Assembly (NCBI RefSeq): GCF_020329485.1
Contig: NZ_JAGKJI010000013.1
Span: forward strand, 92,253 to 156,252
Direction: 5' to 3'
Length of the DNA stretch: 64,000 nt
Origin: Bradyrhizobium cenepequi
GTDB taxonomy: Bacteria; Pseudomonadota; Alphaproteobacteria; Rhizobiales; Xanthobacteraceae
The notes under the pieces are model-generated. The model was given only the letters and a program-made list of their open reading frames with translations. It searched no databases and was not told the origin of the DNA. The translations under genes and the position numbers were made by a program. Below, in pieces: positions 13,636 to 23,405 of this stretch (within the stretch, counting starts at the first letter, position 1; each line of letters begins with the position of its first letter).

Positions 13636-14381
13636 GCGAGGCGCTGACAGCCGTGCGGGGGGCAGCCTTCGGGGACCTCATCGCCCGCGCCCACGCCCTG
13701 ATCTTCGATGTCGACGGCACGCTGGCCGAGACGGAGGAGGTGCACCGCCGCGCCTTCAACGATGCGTTCTTGCGCGCAGGCCTCAACTGGCACTGGGACC
13801 AGGCGACCTACGGGCAATTGCTGCGTGTCGCCGGTGGCAAGGAGCGCATCCGCGCCTTTGCCATGCGCAAGCGAACCATGCCCCTGCTATCCAATCGCGA
13901 GATCGCAGAGCTGCACCGGATCAAGACCGCACGTTATGCCGAACTGATCGCAGCGGGCGGCTGCCCGCTGCGGCCCGGTGTGGAAGCCTTGCTCCGGAGG
14001 GCACGACGTCGCAGCCAGCGGCTGGCGATCGCGACCACGACCTCGCGTGCCAATATCGATGCGCTGCTGTCGGTTGCGCTGGGCGACGACTGGGCCGAAT
14101 GGTTCGAGGCGATCGTCGCGGGCGACGATGTGCCCGAGAAGAAGCCGGCGTCCGACGTCTATCTCATGATGCTGACGCGACTGTCGCTCCCCGCTTCCCG
14201 CTGCATCGCCATCGAGGACTCGCGCAACGGATTGCTGGCGGCCTCGCGCGCCGGCATTCCCGTGCTGTTCACCCGCAGCGCCTACTTCCGCGACGATGAT
14301 TGCTCGGAGGCGCTGCTCGCCGTCGATGAACTGACCGAGATTGAGTTTGAGTGCGGTAGCCCGGGTGGAGCGCCAGCGTAA
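13632..14381 (+). CDS. cbbY: CbbY-type HAD phosphatase (xylulose-1,5-bisphosphate phosphatase)
   Basis: CbbY proteins dephosphorylate xylulose-1,5-bisphosphate, a misfire product that blocks RuBisCO. The 249-residue HAD-family protein has motif [19 protein letters not shown] with both catalytic aspartates, motif II ATTTS, the lysine in [11 protein letters not shown], and motif IV IEDSRNG. The [10 protein letters not shown] signature favours CbbY over phosphoglycolate phosphatase (CbbZ). Its start overlaps the cbbX stop, so the activase and the phosphatase are coupled. The last residues (about GSPGGAPA) are encoded inside the left part of a palindromic repeat element, so the native C-terminus seems to have been replaced or extended. 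Confidence 0.85.
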   Translation: MSEALTAVRGAAFGDLIARAHALIFDVDGTLAETEEVHRRAFNDAFLRAGLNWHWDQATYGQLLRVAGGKERIRAFAMRKRTMPLLSNREIAELHRIKTARYAELIAAGGCPLRPGVEALLRRARRRSQRLAIATTTSRANIDALLSVALGDDWAEWFEAIVAGDDVPEKKPASDVYLMMLTRLSLPASRCIAIEDSRNGLLAASRAGIPVLFTRSAYFRDDDCSEALLAVDELTEIEFECGSPGGAPA

Positions 14382-14446
14382 CCCGGGGCCGCTCGCAAAC
14401 GCGGGCGCAGGTGTCCTGGGTTGCGCGTTCGCTCCACCCGGGCTAC
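14356..14446. repeat. Inverted repeat overlapping the cbbY stop
   Basis: Perfect 17-bp arms GTAGCCCGGGTGGAGCG (14356-14372) and CGCTCCACCCGGGCTAC (14430-14446) flank a GC-rich centre. The element contains the last codons of cbbY and lies between convergent genes. Related copies are at 45968-46053 and, decayed, at 28720-28785. Confidence 0.85.
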
Positions 14447-14479
14447 GTGCCGCTCGACGCGCTTGCGTACCGGCAGGCG

Positions 14480-15544
14480 TCAGGGAATGATATGTTCGTT
14501 CCGCAGACGGGCGAAGAGATCGAAGAAGCTGTCGTCCGTTGCCTGGTAATCCAGGAAACCGAGCTTCCGGCTCTTGCTCATATCGGTGACGACCTCGATC
14601 GGGCGGCTGAGGTCGGCGTCGGTGTGCCAGGCCGAAGCGAGCACTCCGATATCGGGCTCGGCCAGCCGGTGTTTTCGCGCAATATCGGACCAGATCGGGC
14701 CCGCATCCTCCAATTGCCGCTCCAGCGGGATCCCTTCGCCCGGAAATGGGGCTGGCTTTAGTCCGAACCAGTCGGCCAGCCGCTGCCACATCCAGCTCCA
14801 GCGAAAGACGTCACCATTGACGATGTTGAACGCTTGATTGCGGGCGACCGGTGTTGTCGCCGCCCATTCCAGATGGCGTGCGAGCAGCCGCGCATCCGTC
14901 ATATCGGTCAGACCATTCCACTGCGTCGCGGAGCCGGGAAACAGGAATGGCCGGCCGGTTTCTCGGCAAATGGTGGCGTAGACGGCGAGCGTCACGCCCA
15001 TGTTCATCGCGTTGCCCAGGGCATAGCCGATGATGGTGTGCGGCCGATGGATGCTCCAGCCAAAGCCGTCGCGACTAGCCGCGGCGAACACTTCGTCTTC
15101 CTGGGCATAGTAGAAATTCTTGATATCGAGCCGTGGCTGGTCTTCCCGAAACGGCGTCGCGGGCAGCTTGCCCTTGCCGTAGTTTTCGAACGGACCAAGA
15201 TAGTGCTTGAGCCCGGTCACGAGCGCGACATGCCTGACCGAGCCTGCAGGCGACAACGCGTCGAGCAGGTTGCGCACCATCGCCGAGTTGACCCTGATAT
15301 TTTCGGCCTCGGTGTTCTGCCGCAACCACGTGCTGATGAACACATCCGTCGGTCTCAACCCCTGCAGCGCCTGGCGAACCGATGCGGGATCCAGCAGGTC
15401 CGCCGCCACAGGCTGTACGCCGTCGATGTTTGCCGGCGGTCGACGCGCCAGCCCGTAGACCTGCCATCCCTGCCGACGAAGGTGCCGGGCTAGATTATTG
15501 CCGACGATACCGCTCGCACCCACGACCAGCGCTGAACCCGCCAT
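14480..15544 (-). CDS. NAD(P)-dependent SDR of the PRISE (VEP1/5-beta-reductase) type
   Basis: This is an extended short-chain dehydrogenase related to progesterone 5-beta-reductase/iridoid synthase-like (PRISE) enzymes, which reduce activated C=C bonds of enones; the natural substrate here is unknown. The N-terminal nucleotide motif is ALVVGASGIVGNNLARHL, and the signature NFYYAQED occurs mid-protein, in place of the usual SDR YxxxK. Also visible are TGLKHYLGPFENYGKG and WSIHRPHTIIGYA. Length is 354 residues. It is a single gene convergent with cbbY, and 98 bases separate it from the next gene, which is on the same strand. Confidence 0.8.
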   Translation of the reverse strand: MAGSALVVGASGIVGNNLARHLRRQGWQVYGLARRPPANIDGVQPVAADLLDPASVRQALQGLRPTDVFISTWLRQNTEAENIRVNSAMVRNLLDALSPAGSVRHVALVTGLKHYLGPFENYGKGKLPATPFREDQPRLDIKNFYYAQEDEVFAAASRDGFGWSIHRPHTIIGYALGNAMNMGVTLAVYATICRETGRPFLFPGSATQWNGLTDMTDARLLARHLEWAATTPVARNQAFNIVNGDVFRWSWMWQRLADWFGLKPAPFPGEGIPLERQLEDAGPIWSDIARKHRLAEPDIGVLASAWHTDADLSRPIEVVTDMSKSRKLGFLDYQATDDSFFDLFARLRNEHIIP

Positions 15545-15642
15545 GTTCCAATCTCCTCGAATCCGGGTGAGGAGATAAGACTGCTTGGTGCATCGGCCAG
15601 AGCGGCCGCGCCGGAGGTAACTGCTTCGTGAGCGAGTCTGGG

Positions 15643-17208
15643 CTACTCCATCACCGCCGCATGGTCCGATGATGCTTGCGACTGCGACCGCAGCGTCGCC
15701 TTGGTTGAGCCGATCATGATCGCGAGCGGGATCGAGGTCAGGATGAACACCATCACGAGCTGGTAGTCGTGGGCGAACGCGATGATCTGCGCCTGCGCCG
15801 CGACGATCTTATCCGCCATCGCGCGGCCGGAGTCGGTGTTGAGGTTGATCATGCCGGCAACGTCGGGCATCTGCAGTGCGTGGTTGAACGGGTTGATGTG
15901 CTCGGACAGCGTCGCATAGATGCGCCGGGAGCCTTCCGTGAGCTGCGCGATCACGATGGAGATGCCGATCGAACTCGCGACGTTGCGCAGCAGCGTCAGC
16001 ATCGAGGTGCCGTCGGTGCGCAGGTGATGGGGCAAGGTCAGGAACGCCACCGTCGAGAGCGGCACGAACACCAGTCCGAAGCCAAAACCCTGGACGATGC
16101 TCACGACCACGATCTCGCTCGAGCCGGTCTGGTCGGTCCAGCCCGTCATCACGAACAGTGACGCCGCCGTCAGCGCCAGCCCGGAGATGATCAGCGTGCG
16201 CGCCTCGATGAAGCGCATCATGCGTCCGACCAGCATCATCGCGACAAAGGTGCCGCAGCCGCGGCTCGCCAGCAGCACGCCGGCGGTAATGATGGGATAG
16301 CCGATGACGTTCTGTAGATAGGGCGAGGACAGCGCCATGGTCGAGTAGAGCACGAGCCCCATCACGGTCATGAACACGCAGCCGCCGACGAAATTCTTGT
16401 CCTTGAACAGCTCGAACTGGATGAACGGCTTCGATGTCGTGAAGGAGTGGGCGAAGAAGTAATAGAAGCCGATGCCGCAGATGATGAATTCGGCGATGAT
16501 CTCGTTGGATTCGAGCCAGCCGAGCTGCTCGCCGCGGTCGAGCGCAAGCTGCAGCGAGCCGATCGCGACCGCGAGCGCGCCGAAGCCGAACCAGTCGAAG
16601 CGCAGGTTCAGATCCTGCTTGGTCTCGTCCATGAAGATGATGAGGCCGAGCACGGTGATGGCGCCGAACGGCAGGTTGACGAAGAACACCCAGTGCCAGG
16701 AATAGGTCTCGGTCAGCCAGGCGCCGAGCGAGGGGCCCATGATCGGCCCCATCATCACACCCATGCCCCAGATCGACATCGCCTTCGCCCGCTCATGCAG
16801 CGCGTAGGAGTCGAGCATCACGGCCTGCGACAGCGGCACCAGCGCTGCGCCGAATACGCCTTGCAGCAGGCGGAACAGCACCATTTGGCTGATGTCCTGC
16901 GCAAGGCCGCACAACACGGAAGCCAAGGTGAAGCCGGCGGAGCAGATGATGAAGATGCGCTTGCGGCCGAACCGGTTGGCGATCCAGCCCACCGGCGCGG
17001 TCATGATCGCGGCTGCCACGATGTAGGACGTCAGCACCCAGTTGATCTGGTCCTGCGACGCCGACAGCGTGCCCTGCATATAGGGCAGCGCCACATTGGC
17101 GATGGTGGTGTCCAGCGCCTGCATGACGGTTGCCGTCATGGCGCAGACCGTCACCATGTTCCGGCGGAGGCCGGGCACCATGCTGGGCGAGTGCGCCGCT
17201 ATTGACAT
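15643..17208 (-). CDS. emrB: DHA2-family multidrug efflux permease (EmrB-like)
   Basis: This 521-residue major-facilitator protein has about 14 predicted hydrophobic segments, the count of the DHA2/EmrB subfamily. Motif A is present as WIANRFGRKRIFI, and motif C-like GPIMGPSLGAWLTE marks an antiporter. With EmrA it should form a proton-driven pump across the inner membrane that works with a TolC-type outer-membrane channel; no such channel is in the window. It is the last gene of marR-emrA-emrB, six bases after emrA. Confidence 0.88.
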   Translation of the reverse strand: MSIAAHSPSMVPGLRRNMVTVCAMTATVMQALDTTIANVALPYMQGTLSASQDQINWVLTSYIVAAAIMTAPVGWIANRFGRKRIFIICSAGFTLASVLCGLAQDISQMVLFRLLQGVFGAALVPLSQAVMLDSYALHERAKAMSIWGMGVMMGPIMGPSLGAWLTETYSWHWVFFVNLPFGAITVLGLIIFMDETKQDLNLRFDWFGFGALAVAIGSLQLALDRGEQLGWLESNEIIAEFIICGIGFYYFFAHSFTTSKPFIQFELFKDKNFVGGCVFMTVMGLVLYSTMALSSPYLQNVIGYPIITAGVLLASRGCGTFVAMMLVGRMMRFIEARTLIISGLALTAASLFVMTGWTDQTGSSEIVVVSIVQGFGFGLVFVPLSTVAFLTLPHHLRTDGTSMLTLLRNVASSIGISIVIAQLTEGSRRIYATLSEHINPFNHALQMPDVAGMINLNTDSGRAMADKIVAAQAQIIAFAHDYQLVMVFILTSIPLAIMIGSTKATLRSQSQASSDHAAVME

Positions 17209-17214
17209 CGCAGT

Positions 17215-18378
17215 TCAGTCCTGTTCGTGGGTTGCCGCGGCCGAGGACAGGCCGAGCAGACCGGACAGCGTGCGGCGATGGTTGGTGTCGATGGTCGCGT
17301 AGACGCTCATGCCCGCCTTCAGCTTCTTCACCATCCTGTCGTTCTTGTCGAAATAGATACGGACCGGCACGCGCTGCACGACCTTGACGAAGTTGCCGGT
17401 CGCGTTCTGCGGCGGCAGGATCGCGAACTGTGCGCCGGTGCCCGGCGAAAGCGAGCCCACCGTGCCCTTGAACAGGTGGTTCGGGAATGCGTCGACCTCG
17501 AGCTCGACCGGCTGGCCGATCGCAACATAGGTGAAGTCGGATTCCTTCGGGTTGGCGTCTACCCAGGGGTTCGCCACGTCGATGATGGAGAACACCGGCG
17601 TGCCGGCGGCGACGAAGCGGCCGAGCTGGATCTGTTCGACCTGAGTGGCGACGCCCGCCATCGGCGCGCGCATCACCGTATGGTCGAGATTGCGCTGGGC
17701 TTCATCGAGCTTGGCCTTTGCCTGCGCATAAGGCGGGAATTGCTCCAGCGGCAGGTCTGGATTGCCGAGCAGTTGCGCTTTCGAACTGGAGATCTGCTGC
17801 TTGATGAACTCGGCCTGCGCGCTTGCGGTGACCAGCGAGGTCGCGGCGTTGTCGAGGTCGAGCTGCGAGCCGAAATTGCTCTTGACCAGTGACTGCTTGC
17901 GGTCGACATCGCGTTGTTTCAGGTCGACGCCGCGCTGGGCCAGATCGAGCATCTGTCCGTAGATTTTGATATTGGCGACCAGATTGTCGTAATTCGTGCG
18001 CGCCTGGTCGAGCGCGCCCTTGGCCTGGTCCACCGCAAGGCGAAACGGCACCGGGTCGATCTCGAACAGCACGTCGCCTTCCTTGACCTGCTGGCCTTCC
18101 TTGACCACGACCTTCTCGATCTTGCCGGAGATGTCGGGCGTGATCAGCACCTTCTGTGCGCCGACATAGGCGTCATCGGTCGACACGTAGCGGCCGCCGT
18201 TCAGATAGAAGACGACGCCGCCAACCAGTGCCACCAGCGGCAGAACGACGAGGAGGAGGAAGCGGCGATGGCGCCGCAAGCCCGCCATCAAGCTGCGGCG
18301 CGGCTCCTCGGTCTTCGGCGGGGATGAGGCAGGATTGTCTCTTTGTTCGGGCGCGAGTTTCAATACGGGATCAGCCAT
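17215..18378 (-). CDS. emrA: HlyD-family membrane-fusion protein (EmrA-like)
   Basis: EmrA is the periplasmic adaptor linking EmrB to the outer-membrane channel. I use the ATG at 18376-18378, giving 387 residues (MADPVLKLAPEQ...), because the longer upstream frame only covers the marR region out of frame. There is a short cytoplasmic N-terminus, a single membrane segment (FLLLVVLPLVALVGGVVFYL), the lipoyl half-motif VSTDDAYVGAQKVLITPDIS, a coiled-coil hairpin rich in Gln and Leu, and a beta-barrel (PVFSIIDVANPWVDAN). It overlaps the end of marR by eight bases, consistent with one operon. Confidence 0.9.
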   Translation of the reverse strand: MADPVLKLAPEQRDNPASSPPKTEEPRRSLMAGLRRHRRFLLLVVLPLVALVGGVVFYLNGGRYVSTDDAYVGAQKVLITPDISGKIEKVVVKEGQQVKEGDVLFEIDPVPFRLAVDQAKGALDQARTNYDNLVANIKIYGQMLDLAQRGVDLKQRDVDRKQSLVKSNFGSQLDLDNAATSLVTASAQAEFIKQQISSSKAQLLGNPDLPLEQFPPYAQAKAKLDEAQRNLDHTVMRAPMAGVATQVEQIQLGRFVAAGTPVFSIIDVANPWVDANPKESDFTYVAIGQPVELEVDAFPNHLFKGTVGSLSPGTGAQFAILPPQNATGNFVKVVQRVPVRIYFDKNDRMVKKLKAGMSVYATIDTNHRRTLSGLLGLSSAAATHEQD

Positions 18379-18850
18379 AGCGCTGCTCTTTTCTGGGCGG
18401 TTCGCCGGCTGGGGTTTGGATCGCATTGCGGACGTTTTCCTTGATCGATTCGAGTTGGGCGAGCAGGCGGTGGGCATCGGCGGGATTGATGCCGTCCAGC
18501 GCTGTTGCGGTGAGTTCGGAGCGAAGGCCGGCAAGCTTGGCGAGCAGCGGGCGCGCCGCCTTGCGCAGATAGAGCCGGTTGACGCGACGGTCGTTCTCGT
18601 CGCCGCGGCGTTCGATCCAGCCATTGTCGCAGAGCTTGTCGATCAGCCGCGTCAGCGTGATCGGCTGCATCTCGAGCAGCTCGGCAAGCTCGGTCTGCTT
18701 CATTCCCTCGCTGCGCTCGACCTTGGCCAGTACCGCCCATTGCGCGCGGGTAATTCCGTAGCGCGCGGCCTCCTTGTCCGCGTAGACGCGGATCAGCCGA
18801 AACAACTCACCAAGCGTGAACATGAAGTTCGCATCAACGGAACCGGCCAT
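18371..18850 (-). CDS. MarR-family repressor of the emrAB operon
   Basis: This is a winged helix-turn-helix regulator that probably represses its own operon and is released by a small ligand. The core is visible as YGITRAQWAVLAKVE, KQTELAELLEMQPITLTRLIDKL and the wing GWIERRGDENDRRVNRLYL. I choose the ATG at 18848-18850 (159 residues) over the one at 18865: GGAGGG lies at the right distance before it, and the 18865 ATG sits inside the palindromic operator. The gene leads emrA and emrB. Confidence 0.85.
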   Translation of the reverse strand: MAGSVDANFMFTLGELFRLIRVYADKEAARYGITRAQWAVLAKVERSEGMKQTELAELLEMQPITLTRLIDKLCDNGWIERRGDENDRRVNRLYLRKAARPLLAKLAGLRSELTATALDGINPADAHRLLAQLESIKENVRNAIQTPAGEPPRKEQRYG

Positions 18851-18863
18851 AAGCCTACCCTCC

Positions 18864-18893
18864 ATAAGCTTGCAATATAATAAGCAAGCTTAT
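18864..18893. promoter_or_regulatory. MarR operator palindrome
   Basis: ATAAGCTTGC (18864-18873) and GCAAGCTTAT (18884-18893) are perfect 10-bp complements with a 10-base AT spacer. Half-sites are about two helical turns apart, suitable for a dimer, and the site starts 14 bases upstream of the marR start codon. Autoregulation is inferred from position and symmetry. Confidence 0.75.
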
Positions 18894-18994
18894 GAATTCT
18901 GCATGCCGGGTTAACGGAAGGCAGCTCCGCTTCCAGAACATGGCTGGGAACGCTGCCCGCGTCGGGCTTTGGAATCGTCGGTCAGGCTGCTAAA

Positions 18995-19507
18995 ATGGCG
19001 TATATGACGTTGGCAAAACCCACATTTCCCGCACCTGACCACGATCACGGCCGCTGCACGGCGGAAGGGATCGCGCATGCCGAGGAGGTCTGCGCGCGAC
19101 GTGGGCAGAAGTTCACACCGATCCGCCGCCAGGTGCTCGAGGCGCTATTGTCCAGCCACCGGCCGCTCGGCGCCTATGAGGTGATCGACGAACTCGCCAA
19201 GTCGATGCCGCGCCCGGCGCCTATCACCGTCTACCGCGCGCTCGATTTCCTGATGGAGAACGGCCTCGTCCACCGCATCGAAAGCCGCAACGCGTTTCTG
19301 GCCTGCGCCCATGACCACGACGAGACCTCGATGGTGGCGTTCCTGATTTGCGATCGCTGCGGCGCGGTCGGCGAAATTCCGGCGGCGCCTGTGGCACAGA
19401 GCCTGAAGGCCGCGGCGCGTGCGGCGGGCTTCGCGCCGAAGCTGTCGGTCGTCGAGATCGCCGGCACTTGCGCGCATTGCCAGAAAGAAGCCAAGGCAGT
19501 TCTCTGA
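18995..19507 (+). CDS. zur: Fur-family zinc regulator (Zur-like)
   Basis: This is a 170-residue Fur-family metal-dependent repressor. The DNA-binding part is seen in FTPIRRQVLEALLSSHRPLGAYEVID and PITVYRALDFLMENGLVHRIES, and the dimer domain has two structural zinc pairs, CDRC and CAHC. The ACAHDHDE segment and the absence of an Irr-type heme motif favour Zur (zinc) over Fur or Irr. A second in-frame ATG at 19004 is possible. No zinc transporter genes are adjacent, so its targets must lie elsewhere. It is followed by an EamA transporter 88 bases away. Confidence 0.8.
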   Translation: MAYMTLAKPTFPAPDHDHGRCTAEGIAHAEEVCARRGQKFTPIRRQVLEALLSSHRPLGAYEVIDELAKSMPRPAPITVYRALDFLMENGLVHRIESRNAFLACAHDHDETSMVAFLICDRCGAVGEIPAAPVAQSLKAAARAAGFAPKLSVVEIAGTCAHCQKEAKAVL

Positions 19508-19530
19508 GGCAGTTTCTGATCGAATTGCAG

Positions 19531-19551
19531 CCGGAAGCCCCCCTGTTCCGG
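19531..19551. terminator. Short hairpin after zur
   Basis: CCGGAA and TTCCGG enclose a nine-base loop, 23 bases past the zur stop. There is no T-run, so it is only a weak terminator candidate. Confidence 0.3.
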
Positions 19552-19595
19552 AATTCCAAACGATAACACGGCGCCAAGCCGGAAACTGAGGCAAC

Positions 19596-20540
19596 ATGTC
19601 AACGCAAGCCATCTCCAGCGTCGCCGCAGCCGGGCGCGCGCTCACCCCGGGCGCGGTCGCGATCATGCTGATGCTGTGCGTGAGCTGGGGGTTCAACCAG
19701 ATCGCGGTCAAGCTCGCGCTGCCGGACATTCCGCCGATGCTGCAGGCGATGTTGCGCTCCGCCGGCGCCTTGCCGGTGATGCTGATCGTTGGCTGGTTCC
19801 GCGGCGTCAAATTCTTCGAGCGCGACGGCACGCTTCTGCCCGGCCTGGTCGCGGGGTTGATGTTTGGCGTCGAGTTCGTGCTGATCTTCAGCGGGTTGGT
19901 GTTCACCTCGGCATCGCGCGCGGCGGTATTCCTCTACACGGCACCGTTCTTCGTCGCACTCGGCTCCTATCAGTTCCTCGGCGAGCGGCTCTCGGCTTTG
20001 CAGTGGAGCGGGCTTGCCTTGAGCTTTGCCGGCGTTGCGCTCGCGATCGGCGTGCCGCAGCCGGACGTCGACGCAAGAGTGTTGCTGGGCGATCTGATGG
20101 TGGTTGGCGGCGGCGCGCTATGGGCGGCCACCACGCTGGTGGCCAAGGGAACGGCGCTGCGCAAGGCTGCGCCGGAAAAGGCGCTCGGCTATCAGGTCGC
20201 CCTGTCAATTCCGATCCTGGGTATCGCCTCATGGCTTGCGGGCGAAACCGTCACCCATTTTCCCAGTCCGCTGTCGCTTGCCTTGATGACGTATCAGGCG
20301 ATCTGGGTGGTCGGCTGCACCTTCGTGATCTGGTTTGCGATGGTGAAGATCTATTCCGCCAGCAAGCTGTCGGCCTTCACCTTCATCACGCCCTTGTTCG
20401 GCGTCGTCGCCGCCTACATCATCATGCACGACACGCTGACGCCGGTGTTCGGCGTCGCAGCGCTGCTGGTGATCGTCGGCCTCTATCTCGTCAACAAGCC
20501 AGATCCGAAGGTGACCCCGGATCCGAATGTGCCGGCGTGA
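19596..20540 (+). CDS. EamA/DMT-family transporter
   Basis: This 314-residue inner-membrane protein has ten predicted hydrophobic segments in two EamA repeats (for example AIMLMLCVSWGFNQIAVKLA and LGDLMVVGGGALWAATTLVA). Members export amino acids, nucleobases or other metabolites; nothing here gives the substrate. It follows the Zur-like gene on the same strand, but the 88-base gap with a small hairpin makes co-transcription uncertain. Confidence 0.82.
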   Translation: MSTQAISSVAAAGRALTPGAVAIMLMLCVSWGFNQIAVKLALPDIPPMLQAMLRSAGALPVMLIVGWFRGVKFFERDGTLLPGLVAGLMFGVEFVLIFSGLVFTSASRAAVFLYTAPFFVALGSYQFLGERLSALQWSGLALSFAGVALAIGVPQPDVDARVLLGDLMVVGGGALWAATTLVAKGTALRKAAPEKALGYQVALSIPILGIASWLAGETVTHFPSPLSLALMTYQAIWVVGCTFVIWFAMVKIYSASKLSAFTFITPLFGVVAAYIIMHDTLTPVFGVAALLVIVGLYLVNKPDPKVTPDPNVPA

Positions 20541-20548
20541 GCCACCAC

Positions 20549-20657
20549 CGTCATTCCGGGGGCGCGACGAAGTCGCGAGCCCGGAATCCATCGGGCCGCA
20601 GGCGCAAGTGAAGAAATGGATTCCGGGCTCGATGCTTCGCATCGCCCCGGAATGACG
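20549..20657. repeat. Inverted repeat (CGTCATTCCGGGG type)
   Basis: Perfect 13-bp arms CGTCATTCCGGGG and CCCCGGAATGACG flank inner palindromic segments (GGAATCCAT and ATGGATTCC). Similar elements are at 37221, 41397, 57776 and 63604. Confidence 0.85.
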
Positions 20658-20684
20658 AGTGTGTATTGAGGTAAGTCTTTCCCC

Positions 20685-20766
20685 CGTCATTGCGAGCGAA
20701 GCGAAGCAATCCATGCCTCAGCAAGCGGCGCCATGGATTGCTTCGCTCCGCGAGGACGCAATGACG
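20685..20766. repeat. Inverted repeat (CGTCATTGCG type)
   Basis: Arms CGTCATTGCG and CGCAATGACG, with the inner pair GAAGCAATCCAT and ATGGATTGCTTC. This is a second repeat family, beside the previous element, between convergent genes. A half copy occurs near 40429-40461. Confidence 0.85.
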
Positions 20767-20789
20767 TGGAGAGACCCGCGAACCCGATC

Positions 20790-21665
20790 CTATCCCCGCT
20801 CGATCGGCAGCGTCTCGTCCTTCGCCCATTCGCCCATCGAGGCGTCATAGAGGGTGAGATTCTCGTAGCCGAGCCGATGCAGCTGAAACAAATCGATGGT
20901 GGCGGAAATGCCGCCGCCGCAATAGGCGATCACGCGCTTGTCCTTGCTGATGCCTTGGCTCGCGAATTTTGCCTCCGCTTCCACCGGAGGAACGAAGGTC
21001 TTCGCCACCGGGTCAAGCAATGCCGCCGCCGGCATGTTGACACTGCCGGGAATGCGCCCCGACCGGCCGTAGCGGCTCGGCTCCAGTCCTTGATGGAATT
21101 GCGGACCCAGCGCGTTGACGGTGACGGTGCGCGGGTCCGCTCGTGCGGCGAGCACGTCATCCTTGCCGACGAAGAAACCCGTTCGCGGTTTCGCGGCAAA
21201 CGTCGCCGGCGGATAGCCCTTGGCGGGGCCGGTCTCGAGCGGACGGCCTTCCGCTTTCCATTTGTCCAAGCCGCCGTCGAGCACGGCGGCCCCGTCGAAG
21301 CCCAGCGACTTCAGCATCCACCAGAATCGCGTCGCCCACATCGGATTGCCCTGCGAATACAACACCACCCGGCCGTCGGGGCCGATCCCGTGACGGCCGA
21401 ATGCGGATTCGAGCTGCGCGACGTCGGGCATCATGAACCGCAGTTCCGTGTTCGAATCGGAGAACTCGCCCTGCAGGTCGAGGAAATCCGCGCCCGCGAT
21501 ATGGTCGGCCTCGAAGGTCTCTCTCCCCGGCACGACGATATAGGGGACGCCGCTGCCTTCGGGCGCAGGCTCCAGATAGGTCGTGCAGTCGAACAGGCGG
21601 AGATCGGGCTGGTGCAGAATGTCGGCAAGTTCCGTCGTGATGATAAGCCCATCCCGCGTCGCCAT
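20790..21665 (-). CDS. sseA: 3-mercaptopyruvate sulfurtransferase (tandem rhodanese)
   Basis: This enzyme moves sulfur from 3-mercaptopyruvate to thiol acceptors or cyanide. The 291-residue protein has two rhodanese domains; the second carries the catalytic loop in IAYCGGGISAT, closer to the CG(S/T)GVTA loop of mercaptopyruvate enzymes than to the CRKGVTA of thiosulfate sulfurtransferases. I start at the ATG at 21663-21665, which has GGGAGG before it; a start at 21680 lacks one. It is a single gene, divergent from ispG. Confidence 0.88.
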   Translation of the reverse strand: MATRDGLIITTELADILHQPDLRLFDCTTYLEPAPEGSGVPYIVVPGRETFEADHIAGADFLDLQGEFSDSNTELRFMMPDVAQLESAFGRHGIGPDGRVVLYSQGNPMWATRFWWMLKSLGFDGAAVLDGGLDKWKAEGRPLETGPAKGYPPATFAAKPRTGFFVGKDDVLAARADPRTVTVNALGPQFHQGLEPSRYGRSGRIPGSVNMPAAALLDPVAKTFVPPVEAEAKFASQGISKDKRVIAYCGGGISATIDLFQLHRLGYENLTLYDASMGEWAKDETLPIERG

Positions 21666-21920
21666 CTGCGCCTCCCGCATTTGCCTTCACGTCAGGCTAT
21701 GGCGCGCAGCCGGAGATGAAAAGGCGGGCTTTCCGTGTTTCCTTGCCCTTTAATCCTCCGAATCCGGCCCGATATACCCTGCAGCCGCCCGTTCGCACTT
21801 TACCCGGCTTTAGGCGCAACCTGTTGAATCTTCGTTAGAAAACATGTGATCCGATAAAGCGCCAGCACAGCTTTGTGCCCCCCTTGGTGAATGTCACCAA
21901 AACCTGATATTCGAGACGCC

Positions 21921-23204
<1,284 letters not shown>

Positions 23205-23216
23205 GCTCTCTCCCGC

Positions 23217-23338
23217 GTCGTCCCCCGCGAAAGCGGGGACCCATAACCACAGGATTTTGTGGTTAGGCAGGCTGTCACTCCGAGTCATCGCAAAACGCAA
23301 TCCTGTGGTTATGGGTCCCGGCTCAAGGCCGGGACGAC
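23217..23338. repeat. Inverted repeat (GTCGTCCC type)
   Basis: Outer arms GTCGTCCC and GGGACGAC, plus an inner 21-bp perfect inverted repeat around CCCATAACCACAGG. It lies just after the ispG stop. A diverged copy is at 59244-59363. Confidence 0.85.
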
Positions 23339-23405
23339 GGATTGATTGCGCTTCGCTCCATCCGAGATACGATGCTCCCAATAACAACCATTGGGAGCAC
23401 CGCCC

